Positions 29,781 through 38,635 of a stretch of DNA of 64,000 nucleotides are shown here, piece after piece. Every line of letters begins with the position of its first letter. Position 1 is the first letter of the stretch. The position numbers were made by a program, and so were the translations under genes. This stretch comes from Acinetobacter brisouisimilis (GTDB lineage Bacteria; Pseudomonadota; Gammaproteobacteria; Pseudomonadales; Moraxellaceae): the NCBI RefSeq assembly GCF_000368265.1, contig NZ_KB851219.1, positions 139,920-203,919 of the forward strand. Direction: 5' to 3'. Below the pieces are notes generated by a model, which saw only the letters and a program-made list of their open reading frames with translations, was not told the DNA's origin and did not search any database.

Positions 29781-30924
29781 ACACTATGCAGTACAGCTTG
29801 ACCAGTTAAAACAACAAGGCAACTATCGCCAATTTACCGAAAACCGCCAACATGGGCAGTACATCGAAATTGCAGGGCAGCAGATGCTGAACCTGTCATC
29901 CAATGATTATCTTGGGCTTGCTGCCGAGGTAAGTTTACGCGAGCAGTTTTTTGCCCAGTACCCAGTGGCAGAGTGCTATTTGAGCAGCTCGTCATCGCGT
30001 TTGTTAACAGGGAATTTCCCTGAATATGCCGACTTGGAGCAAAGCCTTTCGCAAGCATTTTCTGGGCGAGCGGCGTTATTGTTCAATAGCGGCTATCACA
30101 TGAATGTCGGGATTTTACCTGCAGTGGCAGACAGTAAAACCCTAATTTTGGCAGATAAACTGGTACATGCCAGTATGATTGACGGGATTCGTCTGAGTGC
30201 TGCCAAATATGTGCGTTATCGCCATAATGATTTGCAACATTTACAAAGCCTGCTCGAAAAATATCATGATGATGCCGAGGTTGATCGGATTATTGTGGTG
30301 ACGGAAAGTATTTTTAGTATGGATGGCGATGAAACTGATCTGACCGCATTGGTAGCGATTAAACGCCAGTTTGCCAAAGTCATGCTGTATGTTGATGAAG
30401 CACATTCGATTGGGGTGCGCGGCGAACGTGGTTTGGGCTGTGCAGAGCAGCATCAATGTATTGAAGAGATTGATTTCTTGGTCGGTACATTTGGTAAAGC
30501 CATTGCTTCAGTCGGTGGTTATTTGCTGTGTGATCCGATCATTAAAGCCTATTTGATTAATAGCATGCGCCCGCTGATTTTTAGTACCGCTTTGCCGCCT
30601 GTGAATATTGCATGGACGAAATTTATTTTTGAACATATGCAAGGTTTAACGGCTGAGCGCCAACATTTGGCACAGACCAGTCACTATTTACAGCAGCAAG
30701 TCTTGGCACGTGGTTACGATAGTCCATCGACCACGCATATTGTGCCGATTGTGATTGGTGCGAGTGATCAAGCCGTTGCGAAAGCAAAAGAGTTACAGCA
30801 GCATGGTTTTTATGTCATGCCTGTACGCCCACCAACAGTTCCGAAAAATGCTGCACGGTTACGGGTGTCGTTGACGGCACAAACCCAGCAGGACGCGCTT
30901 GAAGCCTTGGTACAATGGTTGTGA
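29767..30924 (+). CDS. bioF: 8-amino-7-oxononanoate synthase
   Basis: A 385-residue alpha-oxoamine synthase that condenses pimeloyl-ACP with alanine to form KAPA. Family features are [46 protein letters not shown] and PLP lysine K244 in [20 protein letters not shown] lies just upstream inside bioA. The gene overlaps bioA by 14 bp and bioC by 10 bp, marking tight translational coupling in the bio operon. Confidence 0.97.
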   Translation: MSLLEHYAVQLDQLKQQGNYRQFTENRQHGQYIEIAGQQMLNLSSNDYLGLAAEVSLREQFFAQYPVAECYLSSSSSRLLTGNFPEYADLEQSLSQAFSGRAALLFNSGYHMNVGILPAVADSKTLILADKLVHASMIDGIRLSAAKYVRYRHNDLQHLQSLLEKYHDDAEVDRIIVVTESIFSMDGDETDLTALVAIKRQFAKVMLYVDEAHSIGVRGERGLGCAEQHQCIEEIDFLVGTFGKAIASVGGYLLCDPIIKAYLINSMRPLIFSTALPPVNIAWTKFIFEHMQGLTAERQHLAQTSHYLQQQVLARGYDSPSTTHIVPIVIGASDQAVAKAKELQQHGFYVMPVRPPTVPKNAARLRVSLTAQTQQDALEALVQWL

Positions 30925-31691
30925 ATCAGATGACTTCACTCGATAAAAGTGTGATCCAACAGCGTTTTGCTAAGGCCCGTGAAACTTATACGGTACAAGC
31001 TGTGGCACAGCAGCAGATCTGTGAACATCTGGCGCAGTTGATGCAACAGTTTTGCCCTGAGCAGTTGCCACGAATTTTTGAAATCGGTTGTGGCTCAGGT
31101 ACGCTGACTCGCTTGTTGCAGCAACAGTTTGCTGTGCAGCATTATGTCGTCAATGACTTGTATGCTGAGGTGATGGAATTTTTTCCTGAACAACAGGTTG
31201 AGTTCTGTATTGGTGATGCTGAAAAAATTGTCTTTCCAGATACACTTGCAGCGGTGGTATCGAGCTCGGCATTGCAATGGATGCAGGATTTATCGGCAGT
31301 TTTTGCCAAAATTCATGCCGCTTTAAACTCGCAGGGCTGGTTGTGTTTTTCAACCTTTGGTTCAAAGAATCTATGGCAAATCAAGCAATTGATTGGTCAG
31401 GGCTTGGATTACTATTCGCTTGAGCAGTTACAAGATTTGTTGCAACAACAAGGTTTTGAAGTGGTGCATGCTGAACAGGAACTGATAGAGCTTGAGTTTG
31501 CCCAGCCGCGTGATGTACTAAAACATCTGAAAGCGACAGGTGTCACCGCAACCAACCGTGACTTTGCATGGACAAAGCAGCGCTTGCAGCAGTTCTATGC
31601 CGATTATGCACAGCTCAAATCAGCGCAGTCACAACAGCAGTATCCACTGACTTATCATCCTATTTATATCATTGCTCGGAGGTTGACATGA
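30915..31691 (+). CDS. bioC: Malonyl-ACP O-methyltransferase BioC
   Basis: A 258-residue SAM-dependent methyltransferase that methylates malonyl-ACP so that fatty-acid synthesis can build the pimeloyl chain. The SAM site is RIFEIGCGSGTLTRLL, followed by CIGDAEKI and SSSALQWMQDL, and the N-terminus has VIQQRFAKARETY typical of BioC. The ATG at 30930 (253 residues) is an alternative start and would leave a 5-bp gap to bioF. The 3' end overlaps bioD by 4 bp. Confidence 0.93.
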   Translation: MVVNQMTSLDKSVIQQRFAKARETYTVQAVAQQQICEHLAQLMQQFCPEQLPRIFEIGCGSGTLTRLLQQQFAVQHYVVNDLYAEVMEFFPEQQVEFCIGDAEKIVFPDTLAAVVSSSALQWMQDLSAVFAKIHAALNSQGWLCFSTFGSKNLWQIKQLIGQGLDYYSLEQLQDLLQQQGFEVVHAEQELIELEFAQPRDVLKHLKATGVTATNRDFAWTKQRLQQFYADYAQLKSAQSQQQYPLTYHPIYIIARRLT

Positions 31692-32335
31692 GCGCCCAAA
31701 TTTATTTTATCAGTGGTATCGATACAGGAATTGGGAAGACCTTCGCCACCGGATTTTTGGCGAAAACCTTGGCAGAGCAACAGCAAAAAGTCATTACCCA
31801 AAAGTTGATCCAGACGGGTAATGTTGATGTGTCTGAAGATTTGGAAAAGCACCGCGAAATCATGGCGACAGACTGGTTACCAGAAGATCATGAAAAGCTG
31901 ACCATGCCAGAAATTTTTACTTATCCTGCATCGCCGCATTTGGCCAGTGAACTGGATGGGCGTGAGATTGATTTTGCCAAAATCAATGCAGCAACTGAAA
32001 CTTTGGCACAGCGCTATGACGTCGTGTTACTGGAAGGTGCAGGTGGTTTAATGGTGCCTTTAACTCGCCGTTTACTCACCATCGATTTTGTTAAACAACA
32101 GGGTTATCCTGTGGTCTTAGTGTCTTCAGGACGTTTGGGCAGTATTAACCATACCTTACTGAGTCTTGAAGCCTTAAAAGCACGTCAGATTCCATTGTAT
32201 GCACTGGCCTATAATCTCAATGATGATTCACAAGATGAGATCATTGCCAAAGATACACGGCAATTGCTCAAAGCTTATTTGGCGGAACATTTCCCTGATA
32301 CCTTGTGGATTGATGTACCTGTTCTTGTAGTTTGA
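31688..32335 (+). CDS. bioD: Dethiobiotin synthetase
   Basis: A 215-residue P-loop ATPase that closes the ureido ring of dethiobiotin from DAPA and CO2. The phosphate loop is GIDTGIGKTFAT, and LLEGAGGLMVPL is the second conserved site. The start at 31688 overlaps the bioC stop (ATGA) and follows CGGAGGT. A longer ORF from 31568 lies inside bioC and is not credible. bioB, which makes biotin from dethiobiotin, is not in this window. Confidence 0.95.
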   Translation: MSAQIYFISGIDTGIGKTFATGFLAKTLAEQQQKVITQKLIQTGNVDVSEDLEKHREIMATDWLPEDHEKLTMPEIFTYPASPHLASELDGREIDFAKINAATETLAQRYDVVLLEGAGGLMVPLTRRLLTIDFVKQQGYPVVLVSSGRLGSINHTLLSLEALKARQIPLYALAYNLNDDSQDEIIAKDTRQLLKAYLAEHFPDTLWIDVPVLVV

Positions 32336-32344
32336 TTGCAAGTC

Positions 32345-32376
32345 AAAAAGATGAGTCATATGGCTCATCTTTTTTT
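32345..32376 (+). terminator. Intrinsic terminator after bioD
   Basis: An 11-bp stem AAAAAGATGAG/CTCATCTTTTT with an 8-nt loop and an extended T-run. It ends the bio operon 10 bp past the bioD stop. Confidence 0.9.
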
Positions 32377-32675
32377 GTGGCTGTTTTTAATTTTAGTGGT
32401 TCGTTTGTTTGAATATTCTGATCTGTTGTTACACCATTTTTAAAGCATGCTGCACTTCAGTCAAATTTTGCTGTAAGTCTACTTGCTTAAGATTATATTA
32501 ATATCAGGATATTGGATAGGGTACTAAAATATAACCGAACCAGAGTTTGGGGAATTTAACTCTCGTGAATGAGAAGCCGTAAATAAGTGATGAGATTTTA
32601 AATATTATTCTAAAAATATTTGATGCGGGGAGAACCTTTATGCCTCAAATCAAGGCATAAAGGTGAGTCAACATA
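32377..32675. other. Gene-free region between bioD and rluB
   Basis: About 300 bp of AT-rich DNA between convergent genes with no credible ORF. The only structure I see, apart from the bioD terminator before it, is an 11-bp perfect inverted repeat CCTTTATGCCT/AGGCATAAAGG at 32635-32663, close to the rluB stop. It could be an rluB terminator but lacks a T-tract. Confidence 0.6.
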
Positions 32676-33617
32676 TTATTTTTTGAAGCTCTTGCCTTGA
32701 CCTGCAGGCTTACGTTGTCCATCATTTCTGCTAGAAGGGTTCGCCTGTTGTGGTGGTTGTGGAGCATCGTTGTCACGACGCTGTTGACGGAGGAAACCAC
32801 CACGGCGCGCCGCCATTGGTTTTTCAGTCATACGCTCGGCACGACGTTTTGCCATACCATATAAACCAGTACCTTGACGTGGTTTCAATTCAACCTGTTT
32901 GACCAAATTGTCAATATCTTGCTTATCCAGTTCCATCCAACGTCCTGTACGTAATTCACGTGGCAACATGACTGAGCCATAGCGGGTACGCAATAAACGG
33001 CTGACTTTTAAGCCTTGAGATTCAAATAGACGACGCACTTCACGGTTACGTCCTTCTTTCACTACGACTTGATACCAGCGGTTAATCCCTTCACCACCTA
33101 GGTCAGAAAATGATTCAAATTTTGCTGGGCCATCGTCAAGGGTGACACCTTTGAGTAAATTGTTACGCATTTCTTTGGTGACTTCACCCATAACACGCAC
33201 AGCATACTCACGTTCAATTTCATTTGAAGGGTGCATTAAACGGTTTGCCAGTTCACCATCGTTTGTAAACAACAATAAACCTGTACTGTTGATGTCGAGA
33301 CGGCCAACCATAACCCAACGATCATTGCTAATTTGTGGCAAATTATCAAACACGGTCGGGCGCTTTTCTGGATCGTTACGTGAGCAGATTTCACCTTCTG
33401 GTTTGTAATAAATCAACACGCGGCGGCGAATTTCATCTTCAATCTGGAATTGAACTTTACGACCATCAATACGTAGCTCATCGGTTGGTTCGATGCGTTC
33501 GCCCACTTGGGCAATTTTACCATTCACGCTTACACGACCAGCGGCAATGACTTCTTCCATATAACGGCGAGAACCCAAACCGATACGCGCTAAAACCTTC
33601 TGTAGTTTTTCACTCAT
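32676..33617 (-). CDS. rluB: 23S rRNA pseudouridine(2605) synthase RluB
   Basis: A 313-residue RsuA-family pseudouridine synthase. An N-terminal S4 RNA-binding domain (KVLARIGLGSRRYMEEVIAAGRV) is followed by the catalytic domain, with the catalytic aspartate in VGRLDINSTGLLLFTNDGELA. EGRNREVRRLFESQGL is also conserved. The C-terminal tail (from about residue 245) is Arg/Gly/Gln/Pro-rich and low complexity, a common RNA-contacting extension. The gene follows scpB on the minus strand after 43 bp, and the scpA-scpB-rluB order is widely conserved. Confidence 0.94.
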   Translation of the reverse strand: MSEKLQKVLARIGLGSRRYMEEVIAAGRVSVNGKIAQVGERIEPTDELRIDGRKVQFQIEDEIRRRVLIYYKPEGEICSRNDPEKRPTVFDNLPQISNDRWVMVGRLDINSTGLLLFTNDGELANRLMHPSNEIEREYAVRVMGEVTKEMRNNLLKGVTLDDGPAKFESFSDLGGEGINRWYQVVVKEGRNREVRRLFESQGLKVSRLLRTRYGSVMLPRELRTGRWMELDKQDIDNLVKQVELKPRQGTGLYGMAKRRAERMTEKPMAARRGGFLRQQRRDNDAPQPPQQANPSSRNDGQRKPAGQGKSFKK

Positions 33618-33659
33618 GACAGCATAACCTTAGAATTAATCAATCAACAGTCCACCTAT

Positions 33660-34247
33660 TCACGACTTTGCTGCTTGGGCATCAAGTGTCATGAAAGCTT
33701 CCTTGGCATCCTGCAGGGGAGGCAACTGGCTTAGCGAAGCTAAACCAAAAGCATTCAAAAATTGGGGCGTTGTAATCAACAGCGCCGGTCGTCCAGGGAG
33801 TTCACGAAAACCAGATTCTTTAATCCAGTTAAAGTCAAATAATGTGCGCAAAATTTGACTGTTGTTGCTCACTCCACGAATTTGTTCAATATCTGCACGG
33901 GTTACTGGCTGGTGGTAAGCCACCACAGCCAGTGTTTCGAGTAGAGAAGGTGATAACCGTGTTGGTCGTTCTGGCCAAGTCTGGGTAATCACCTGTCGAT
34001 ATTTGGCGCGGACTTGGAAACGGAAGCCCTGTGCGGTTTCAATCAGCTCAATAGAGCGACCATGCTGTAAAACAGCCAGTTGCTGCAAATATTGATGTAA
34101 TTGTTGTTTGTTATATTGATTCTGAAAAGCTTCTTTTAAACGAGCAATCGACACAGGCGCATCGCTGGCAAAAATAATGGCTTCTAATTGCATTAAAACT
34201 TCATGATGCAACTCATCAATCGACATGGTCATATTATTCACACTCAT
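33660..34247 (-). CDS. scpB: Segregation and condensation protein B
   Basis: A 195-residue winged-helix kleisin-associated subunit that dimerises and binds ScpA to load Smc. Family features are LEAIIFASDAPVSIARL, RLSPSLLETLAVVAYHQPVTRADIEQIRGVSN and FKESGFRELPGRPALLITT-type segments. Its start overlaps the scpA stop by 4 bp (34244-34247), giving the stoichiometric coupling usual for ScpAB. Confidence 0.95.
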   Translation of the reverse strand: MSVNNMTMSIDELHHEVLMQLEAIIFASDAPVSIARLKEAFQNQYNKQQLHQYLQQLAVLQHGRSIELIETAQGFRFQVRAKYRQVITQTWPERPTRLSPSLLETLAVVAYHQPVTRADIEQIRGVSNNSQILRTLFDFNWIKESGFRELPGRPALLITTPQFLNAFGLASLSQLPPLQDAKEAFMTLDAQAAKS

Positions 34248-35035
34248 GCAGCCACTCCCTGAATTGCAAGCGGCGCTTCAATCCCTGTAGCAACAATCTG
34301 AACTTTTTGCTGTCGAGTGAGCTCTAAAACTGCCATGAAGGTAACGACCATACCCATTTTACCTTGACTTGGTTTGAGTAGGGCAGAAAAATTTAAAACT
34401 TTCCCTGATTCAAGCATGTGTTCAATATAAGCAATCCGTTCTTCAAGTAAAACGGGCTCTTGTTGCACTTGATGAGCAACGGGTTCAGGGCGGTTAAATA
34501 CACAAAACAGTGCATCTTTGAGAAAATCAACACTATAACCTTCGTAAACAGCGGTACTTTGCCCTAAATTGACATTGATATTAAAGGTATCACGCTCAAG
34601 AATGGAAAATTGCCCAAGGCGTTCAGCTGCCTTTTTAATCCGTAAATAGGTTTCTAGACGGTCAATCAGTTGTTGTTTAGGATCTTTTTCTAATTCAATA
34701 TTTTTGGGTTTTGGCAATAATAGACGTGATTTTAGATCTGCCAATAATGCAGCCATAACCATATAGTCTGCAGTTAGCTCGATATTGAGCGACTTCATGG
34801 CATCCATATACTGTAAATACTGGCTGGCAATAGGTGCAATATCGAGCTGAAGCAGGTCGAAACCATTTTTTTGAATCAGGTAAATTAAAAAGTCGAGTGG
34901 TCCCTCGAAGTGCTCGAGTAAAATTTCAAATGCGGCAGGAGGGATATATAAATCTTCAGGAATGGTTTCTTGCCATTCATCCAGAACACGAATGTGTGGA
35001 GCAGATTCCATCGTGGAGTGAAGCACTTGATTCAT
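34244..35035 (-). CDS. scpA: Segregation and condensation protein A (kleisin)
   Basis: A 263-residue kleisin that bridges the Smc heads. Marks are FEGPLDFLIYLIQKNGFDLLQLDIAPI, YLQYMDAMKSLNIELTADYMVMAALLADLKSRLLLP in the N-terminal half, and a C-terminal winged helix (VVTFMAVLELTRQQKVQI). The first 30 residues are a variable extension. The upstream region (35036-35215) holds two direct CATTCGAGGTG boxes on this strand. Together with scpB and the smc gene at 14.6 kb it completes the condensin. Confidence 0.94.
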   Translation of the reverse strand: MNQVLHSTMESAPHIRVLDEWQETIPEDLYIPPAAFEILLEHFEGPLDFLIYLIQKNGFDLLQLDIAPIASQYLQYMDAMKSLNIELTADYMVMAALLADLKSRLLLPKPKNIELEKDPKQQLIDRLETYLRIKKAAERLGQFSILERDTFNINVNLGQSTAVYEGYSVDFLKDALFCVFNRPEPVAHQVQQEPVLLEERIAYIEHMLESGKVLNFSALLKPSQGKMGMVVTFMAVLELTRQQKVQIVATGIEAPLAIQGVAA

Positions 35036-35119
35036 TACAATATTAGGCCACGCGAATTTTCAAAGGCATGAGGAGTCTACAGCGTAAAATGACAGGGAAG
35101 AAAATAAAATAATTTTCGA

Positions 35120-35162
35120 CACCTCGAATGTTTACCATTTTATGACATTCGCACCTCGAATG
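35120..35162. promoter_or_regulatory. Direct repeats upstream of scpA, unknown factor
   Basis: CACCTCGAATG occurs at 35120-35130 and 35152-35162, 32 bp apart, about three helical turns. The second copy is part of a palindrome CATTCG-CACCT-CGAATG, and the first has TTCGA-CACC-TCGAA. They lie about 85-125 bp upstream of the scpA start, where a regulator or promoter-proximal factor could bind. The factor is unknown. Confidence 0.5.
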
Positions 35163-35215
35163 AAACGAAAATACACAATATTTCCGATAAAAATCATAAA
35201 AGGTTAAATTTGTCG

Positions 35216-35833
35216 CTATTCAAACATGCTGACATCACCAACACCACGACGAATCACAACAGGTGAATCACCTGATAAATCGACAACGCTGGTTGTGGTC
35301 AGTGTGCCAAAGCCACCATCAATAAACACATCAATGCGTTTACCTAATTGCATCTCGATTTCATATGGGTCATCGAGCGGGTCATTCTGACCAGGAAGAA
35401 TGAGTGTACTGGTCAATAATGGTTCACCAAGCTCTTTGAGTAGCATTTGGCAGGTAGGATTGCTTGGAACACGTAAACCAATGGTTTTTTTCTTTGGGTG
35501 CATCAGGCGGCGTGGAACTTCGCTGGTTGCCTGTAAAATATAGGTGGTTACTGCCGGAGTATTCGCTTTAAGTAAACGATAAGTGGCATTATCGACTTTA
35601 GCAAAGGTCGCAAGGTCAGATAAATCGCTACAGAGAATGGCGTATTGATGTTTGTCGCCCAGATTACGAATTTGAGCAATACGCTCCATCGCGCTTTTAT
35701 TTCCAATTTGGCAACCGATGGCATACGCAGCATCAGTCGGATACACAACAACATCACCCGCACGAATACGCTCAACCGCCTGTTGAATAAGTCGGGGTTG
35801 TGGATTGTCAGGGTGGATTCGTAAATGCAACAT
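35216..35833 (-). CDS. yciO: YciO-type Sua5/YrdC family protein
   Basis: A 205-residue protein of the Sua5/YciO/YrdC fold that binds ATP and RNA; family members TsaC/Sua5 make threonylcarbamoyl-adenylate for tRNA t6A. The sequence is closest in pattern to E. coli YciO: IHPDNPQPRLIQQAVE, VVYPTDAAYAIGC, RVPSNPTCQMLL, and VIRRGVGDVSMFE at the end. YciO's own role is less clear than that of TsaC, so t6A function should not be assumed. It lies upstream of scpA on the same strand, as in several gammaproteobacteria. Confidence 0.9.
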   Translation of the reverse strand: MLHLRIHPDNPQPRLIQQAVERIRAGDVVVYPTDAAYAIGCQIGNKSAMERIAQIRNLGDKHQYAILCSDLSDLATFAKVDNATYRLLKANTPAVTTYILQATSEVPRRLMHPKKKTIGLRVPSNPTCQMLLKELGEPLLTSTLILPGQNDPLDDPYEIEMQLGKRIDVFIDGGFGTLTTTSVVDLSGDSPVVIRRGVGDVSMFE

Positions 35834-35917
35834 TGTTGTTCTCCTAGGCGCTGTGCATGGCTATATTATGAAACTGTTCGGTAAAAGTGTGCAATGTTGT
35901 TTATTATCAAACGATTT

Positions 35918-36580
35918 TTAATCTAACATTTCACGACAAAACTCATCTGCATGTAAGCTTTTGCCATTGCGCGTGCATAAACAGATACATGAAATAAAAT
36001 GTGCTGCATCACGAGGAAGACGTGCTTCGCCAGAGAAGTAATGTTGAACTTGTGCATATACATTGTCTTTAAACAGCGTTCCATCTCCGCCGTCGCCAGT
36101 GAGATTATCTAAAGACACACGAAATTTCCGACCAAAGGCAACCGCAAACAACCATTCGATGGCTTGAGGAATGATTTCAACCTGTTCAAATAGATTTTGC
36201 TGTTCCTGCGTGCGACCATCGGGTGCATACCAGTAGCCCAAGTCAGGCAATAAACGACGCTTTGCCCCAGCAATGGTCCAGTGACTGATTTCATGTAATG
36301 CACTATTAAAGAAACCGTGAGCAAACTGGATTTTTGCAGGTTCCTGATCTGTTGCAGGAAAATATTCGGGTTCGTTCTCACCCTTGAATAAAATCACATT
36401 GTGATGGGAAAACCACTGATTAAAGTGTAATATAAGCCAATCTACTTGCGATGCCTCACTCTGACATGTTGACCATGCCAAGCGTTGTACTTGGTCTAAA
36501 GACAAAGTGAAATCCAAGTTAGGCAGGGTGCGAACAAGTGATGACGTGTTAACTTTAGGTTGCGGCTGCAACAAATGCAT
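35918..36580 (-). CDS. epmC: Elongation factor P hydroxylase EpmC-like
   Basis: A 220-residue protein of the YfcM/EpmC family, which in E. coli hydroxylates the beta-lysyl modification of elongation factor P. Conserved parts are VILFKGENEPEYFPA, FAHGFFNSALHEISHWTIAGAKRR (probable metal-binding HExxH-like HEISHW) and LGYWYAPDGRTQEQQNLFE. It is about 40 residues longer than E. coli YfcM, mainly through an N-terminal extension. The gene is single and divergent from yceD. Confidence 0.9.
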   Translation of the reverse strand: MHLLQPQPKVNTSSLVRTLPNLDFTLSLDQVQRLAWSTCQSEASQVDWLILHFNQWFSHHNVILFKGENEPEYFPATDQEPAKIQFAHGFFNSALHEISHWTIAGAKRRLLPDLGYWYAPDGRTQEQQNLFEQVEIIPQAIEWLFAVAFGRKFRVSLDNLTGDGGDGTLFKDNVYAQVQHYFSGEARLPRDAAHFISCICLCTRNGKSLHADEFCREMLD

Positions 36581-36675
36581 AACTTAATTTACCCGATAGT
36601 TCTGTTTCAAAGTGCAAAATTGTATCTTAAACTTTGACAGAGTTCAGATGAATTTGTAGAATTGTCGCCTTAATT

Positions 36676-37233
36676 ATGTCAGCAAATACCTTTCCGGCAA
36701 AAATTGAGCCGTTTAAATGGGCTGAACAAGGCTATACATGGTCAGGAAAACTGCCCCTGTCAAGCTTTGTTCGAATCGCTCGTGAATCCACTGGATCGAT
36801 TGAAAATCAATGGGTTCAAGTAGACTGTAAACTATCAATGGATGCATATAACCGAATAGTTTGGTTGAGTGCACACGTTGAGACCCAACTTCCAATGGAA
36901 TGTCAGCGTTGTCTGGATACTGTTGGGGTTGATTTAGTTTTAGACGTTCATTTAGCACTAATCGATGATGAGTCACTGATAGAGCGCTTGGATGAGGATG
37001 CTGATTTCATCGTTTTGGGTGAAAGCGAGTCATCAACAAAAGGGTCGATTGATCAACCTGCTACTGTTGATTTACTTTCTTTACTTGAAGATGAATTGTT
37101 ATTGTTGGTGCCATTGTCTCCTAAACATGCAGTTTGTGAGCATAAGCACCGACCGACCGTGCAGGACGTTGTTGAAGAAAAACGGGATAATCCGTTTGAC
37201 GTATTAGCAAGTTTGAAGGGTAAACTTAACTGA
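36676..37233 (+). CDS. yceD: YceD/DUF177 family protein
   Basis: A 185-residue protein of the DUF177 family, acidic and with the conserved core LPMECQRCLDTVGVDL and a C-terminal NPFDVLASLKGK. Members occur next to rpmF in most bacteria and have been linked to 23S rRNA accumulation in some. The gene here is 77 bp upstream of rpmF. Its molecular role in this organism is not known. Confidence 0.92.
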   Translation: MSANTFPAKIEPFKWAEQGYTWSGKLPLSSFVRIARESTGSIENQWVQVDCKLSMDAYNRIVWLSAHVETQLPMECQRCLDTVGVDLVLDVHLALIDDESLIERLDEDADFIVLGESESSTKGSIDQPATVDLLSLLEDELLLLVPLSPKHAVCEHKHRPTVQDVVEEKRDNPFDVLASLKGKLN

Positions 37234-37240
37234 TAAAGTA

Positions 37241-37249
37241 TGTTATACT
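37241..37249 (+). promoter_or_regulatory. Extended -10 promoter element for rpmF
   Basis: TGTTATACT gives TG-n-TATACT, a typical extended -10, 62 bp upstream of the rpmF ATG. A matching -35 at the right spacing is not obvious, as is common for extended -10 promoters. Confidence 0.4.
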
Positions 37250-37310
37250 TTTAAGTCAAGGCAACTGAATTTGTTCTGATCCATTTTTTCGATTTCTGTA
37301 AGGAGCCATC

Positions 37311-37493
37311 ATGGCTGTTCAGCAAAACCGTAAAAGTCGCTCTCGCCGTGACATGCGCCGTTCACATGACGCTTTAACCGAGAATGCATTAACTGTAGAC
37401 CAAGCTACTGGTGAAACTCATCGTCGTCACCACGTAACTAAAGACGGTTTATACCGTGGTCGCCAATTATTCGCTAAAGTATCTGCTGAATAA
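37311..37493 (+). CDS. rpmF: 50S ribosomal protein L32
   Basis: A 60-residue basic ribosomal protein. The start [20 protein letters not shown] is the L32 signature, and the C-terminal [14 protein letters not shown] also matches. It has an AAGGAG ribosome-binding site and a strong terminator right after it. Confidence 0.97.
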   Translation: MAVQQNRKSRSRRDMRRSHDALTENALTVDQATGETHRRHHVTKDGLYRGRQLFAKVSAE

Positions 37494-37523
37494 TCGGTTT
37501 GCATTAAGCCTTGGCTTAGTGAC

Positions 37524-37552
37524 AAAAAGGGGAGCGCAAGCTCCCTTTTTTT
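37524..37552 (+). terminator. Intrinsic terminator after rpmF
   Basis: Stem GGGAGC/GCTCCC with loop GCAA, preceded by an A-run and followed by seven T. It separates rpmF from the fab genes. Confidence 0.9.
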
Positions 37553-37648
37553 ATTGAATGAAATGTTGTATTTGGCAATTAAAAATCGTGAAATTTAATG
37601 TTAAATTGCAGTACCGAACTTCAAGAGAAGACAAAAAAGGATTCTTAT

Positions 37649-38635
37649 ATGTCTGCTAAACGACTCGATCAAGTAGTTCAAGCAACTAAAACTGCATTTG
37701 TGTTTCCTGGTCAAGGCTCACAAAAAGTCGGCATGCTCGCCGAAATTGCAGAGCAGTTTAGTGGTGTTCAGAACACTTTTGCAGAAGCTTCTGAAGCATT
37801 AGGTTTTGATTTGTGGCAGATTGCTCAAACAGGTGAAGGGTTAGATCAAACAGAAAATACCCAGCCTGTATTGTTAACCGCAAGTGTTGCGTTATGGCGT
37901 ACTTGGTTGGATTTAGGTGGCGTAGCACCTAAATATTTGGCAGGCCACTCTCTAGGCGAATATAGTGCCTTGGTTGCTGCTGAAGCGATGAGCTTGGCAG
38001 ATGCAGTGAAATTGGTTAATTTACGCGGTAAATTGATGCAAACTGCAGTACCTCAAGGTCAGGGTGCGATGGCTGCTATTTTGGGTCTGGCTGATGATCA
38101 GGTCGTTGCACTTTGCCAACAAGCAAGTGCCAATGCTGAGGGTTCAGTTGAAGCAGCTAACTACAATTCACAAGGTCAGGTCGTGATTGCAGGTACAGCA
38201 GCGCTTGTACAAGCGGTTATGGCTGAAGCGAAAGCTCAAAATGGCAAGGCAATTGCATTACCTGTATCTGTGCCATCGCATTGTTCATTGATGAAACCTG
38301 CTGCTGAACAATTTGCAGAGGCTTTGGAACAAACTGCCATTGAGCTGCCACGTATTCCTGTAATACAAAATGTAAATGCTCAGGCAGCCACCGATGTTGC
38401 TCAGCTACGTCAAGCTTTAACTGCACAATTGTACCAATCTGTACAATGGACGAAGACCATGCAATACCTACAAGATCAAGGTATTAGTTATATTGTTGAA
38501 TGTGGTCCAGGTACAGTATTGAGCAATTTGGCAAAACGTTTACCAAACATTGAAAAAACATTTGCGATTGATAGTAAGAGTCGCATTGAAGATGCCCTAA
38601 ATGCTGTTTTAGTGGCTGAAGGAAAAATTGCATGA
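37649..38635 (+). CDS. fabD: Malonyl-CoA-ACP transacylase FabD
   Basis: A 328-residue enzyme that loads malonate onto acyl carrier protein. The nucleophile S101 is in GHSLGEYSAL, and FVFPGQGSQ and VPSHCSLM (catalytic histidine) are present. The ATG at 37649 follows AAAAAGG at good spacing; the longer ORF from 37598 is not needed. The stop overlaps the fabG start by 4 bp. plsX and fabH, which stand between rpmF and fabD in E. coli, are absent here. Confidence 0.96.
   Translation: MSAKRLDQVVQATKTAFVFPGQGSQKVGMLAEIAEQFSGVQNTFAEASEALGFDLWQIAQTGEGLDQTENTQPVLLTASVALWRTWLDLGGVAPKYLAGHSLGEYSALVAAEAMSLADAVKLVNLRGKLMQTAVPQGQGAMAAILGLADDQVVALCQQASANAEGSVEAANYNSQGQVVIAGTAALVQAVMAEAKAQNGKAIALPVSVPSHCSLMKPAAEQFAEALEQTAIELPRIPVIQNVNAQAATDVAQLRQALTAQLYQSVQWTKTMQYLQDQGISYIVECGPGTVLSNLAKRLPNIEKTFAIDSKSRIEDALNAVLVAEGKIA

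Noticed and set aside
31568-31687. N-terminal extension of BioD
   Set aside because: The ORF runs back 40 codons into bioC, and the extension has no P-loop family similarity. The ATG at 31688 has a good ribosome-binding site and gives the standard start.
32635-32663. Small RNA or riboswitch at the rluB end
   Set aside because: A perfect 11-bp stem is present, but there is no T-tract, promoter or known riboswitch core. It is mentioned only as a hairpin.
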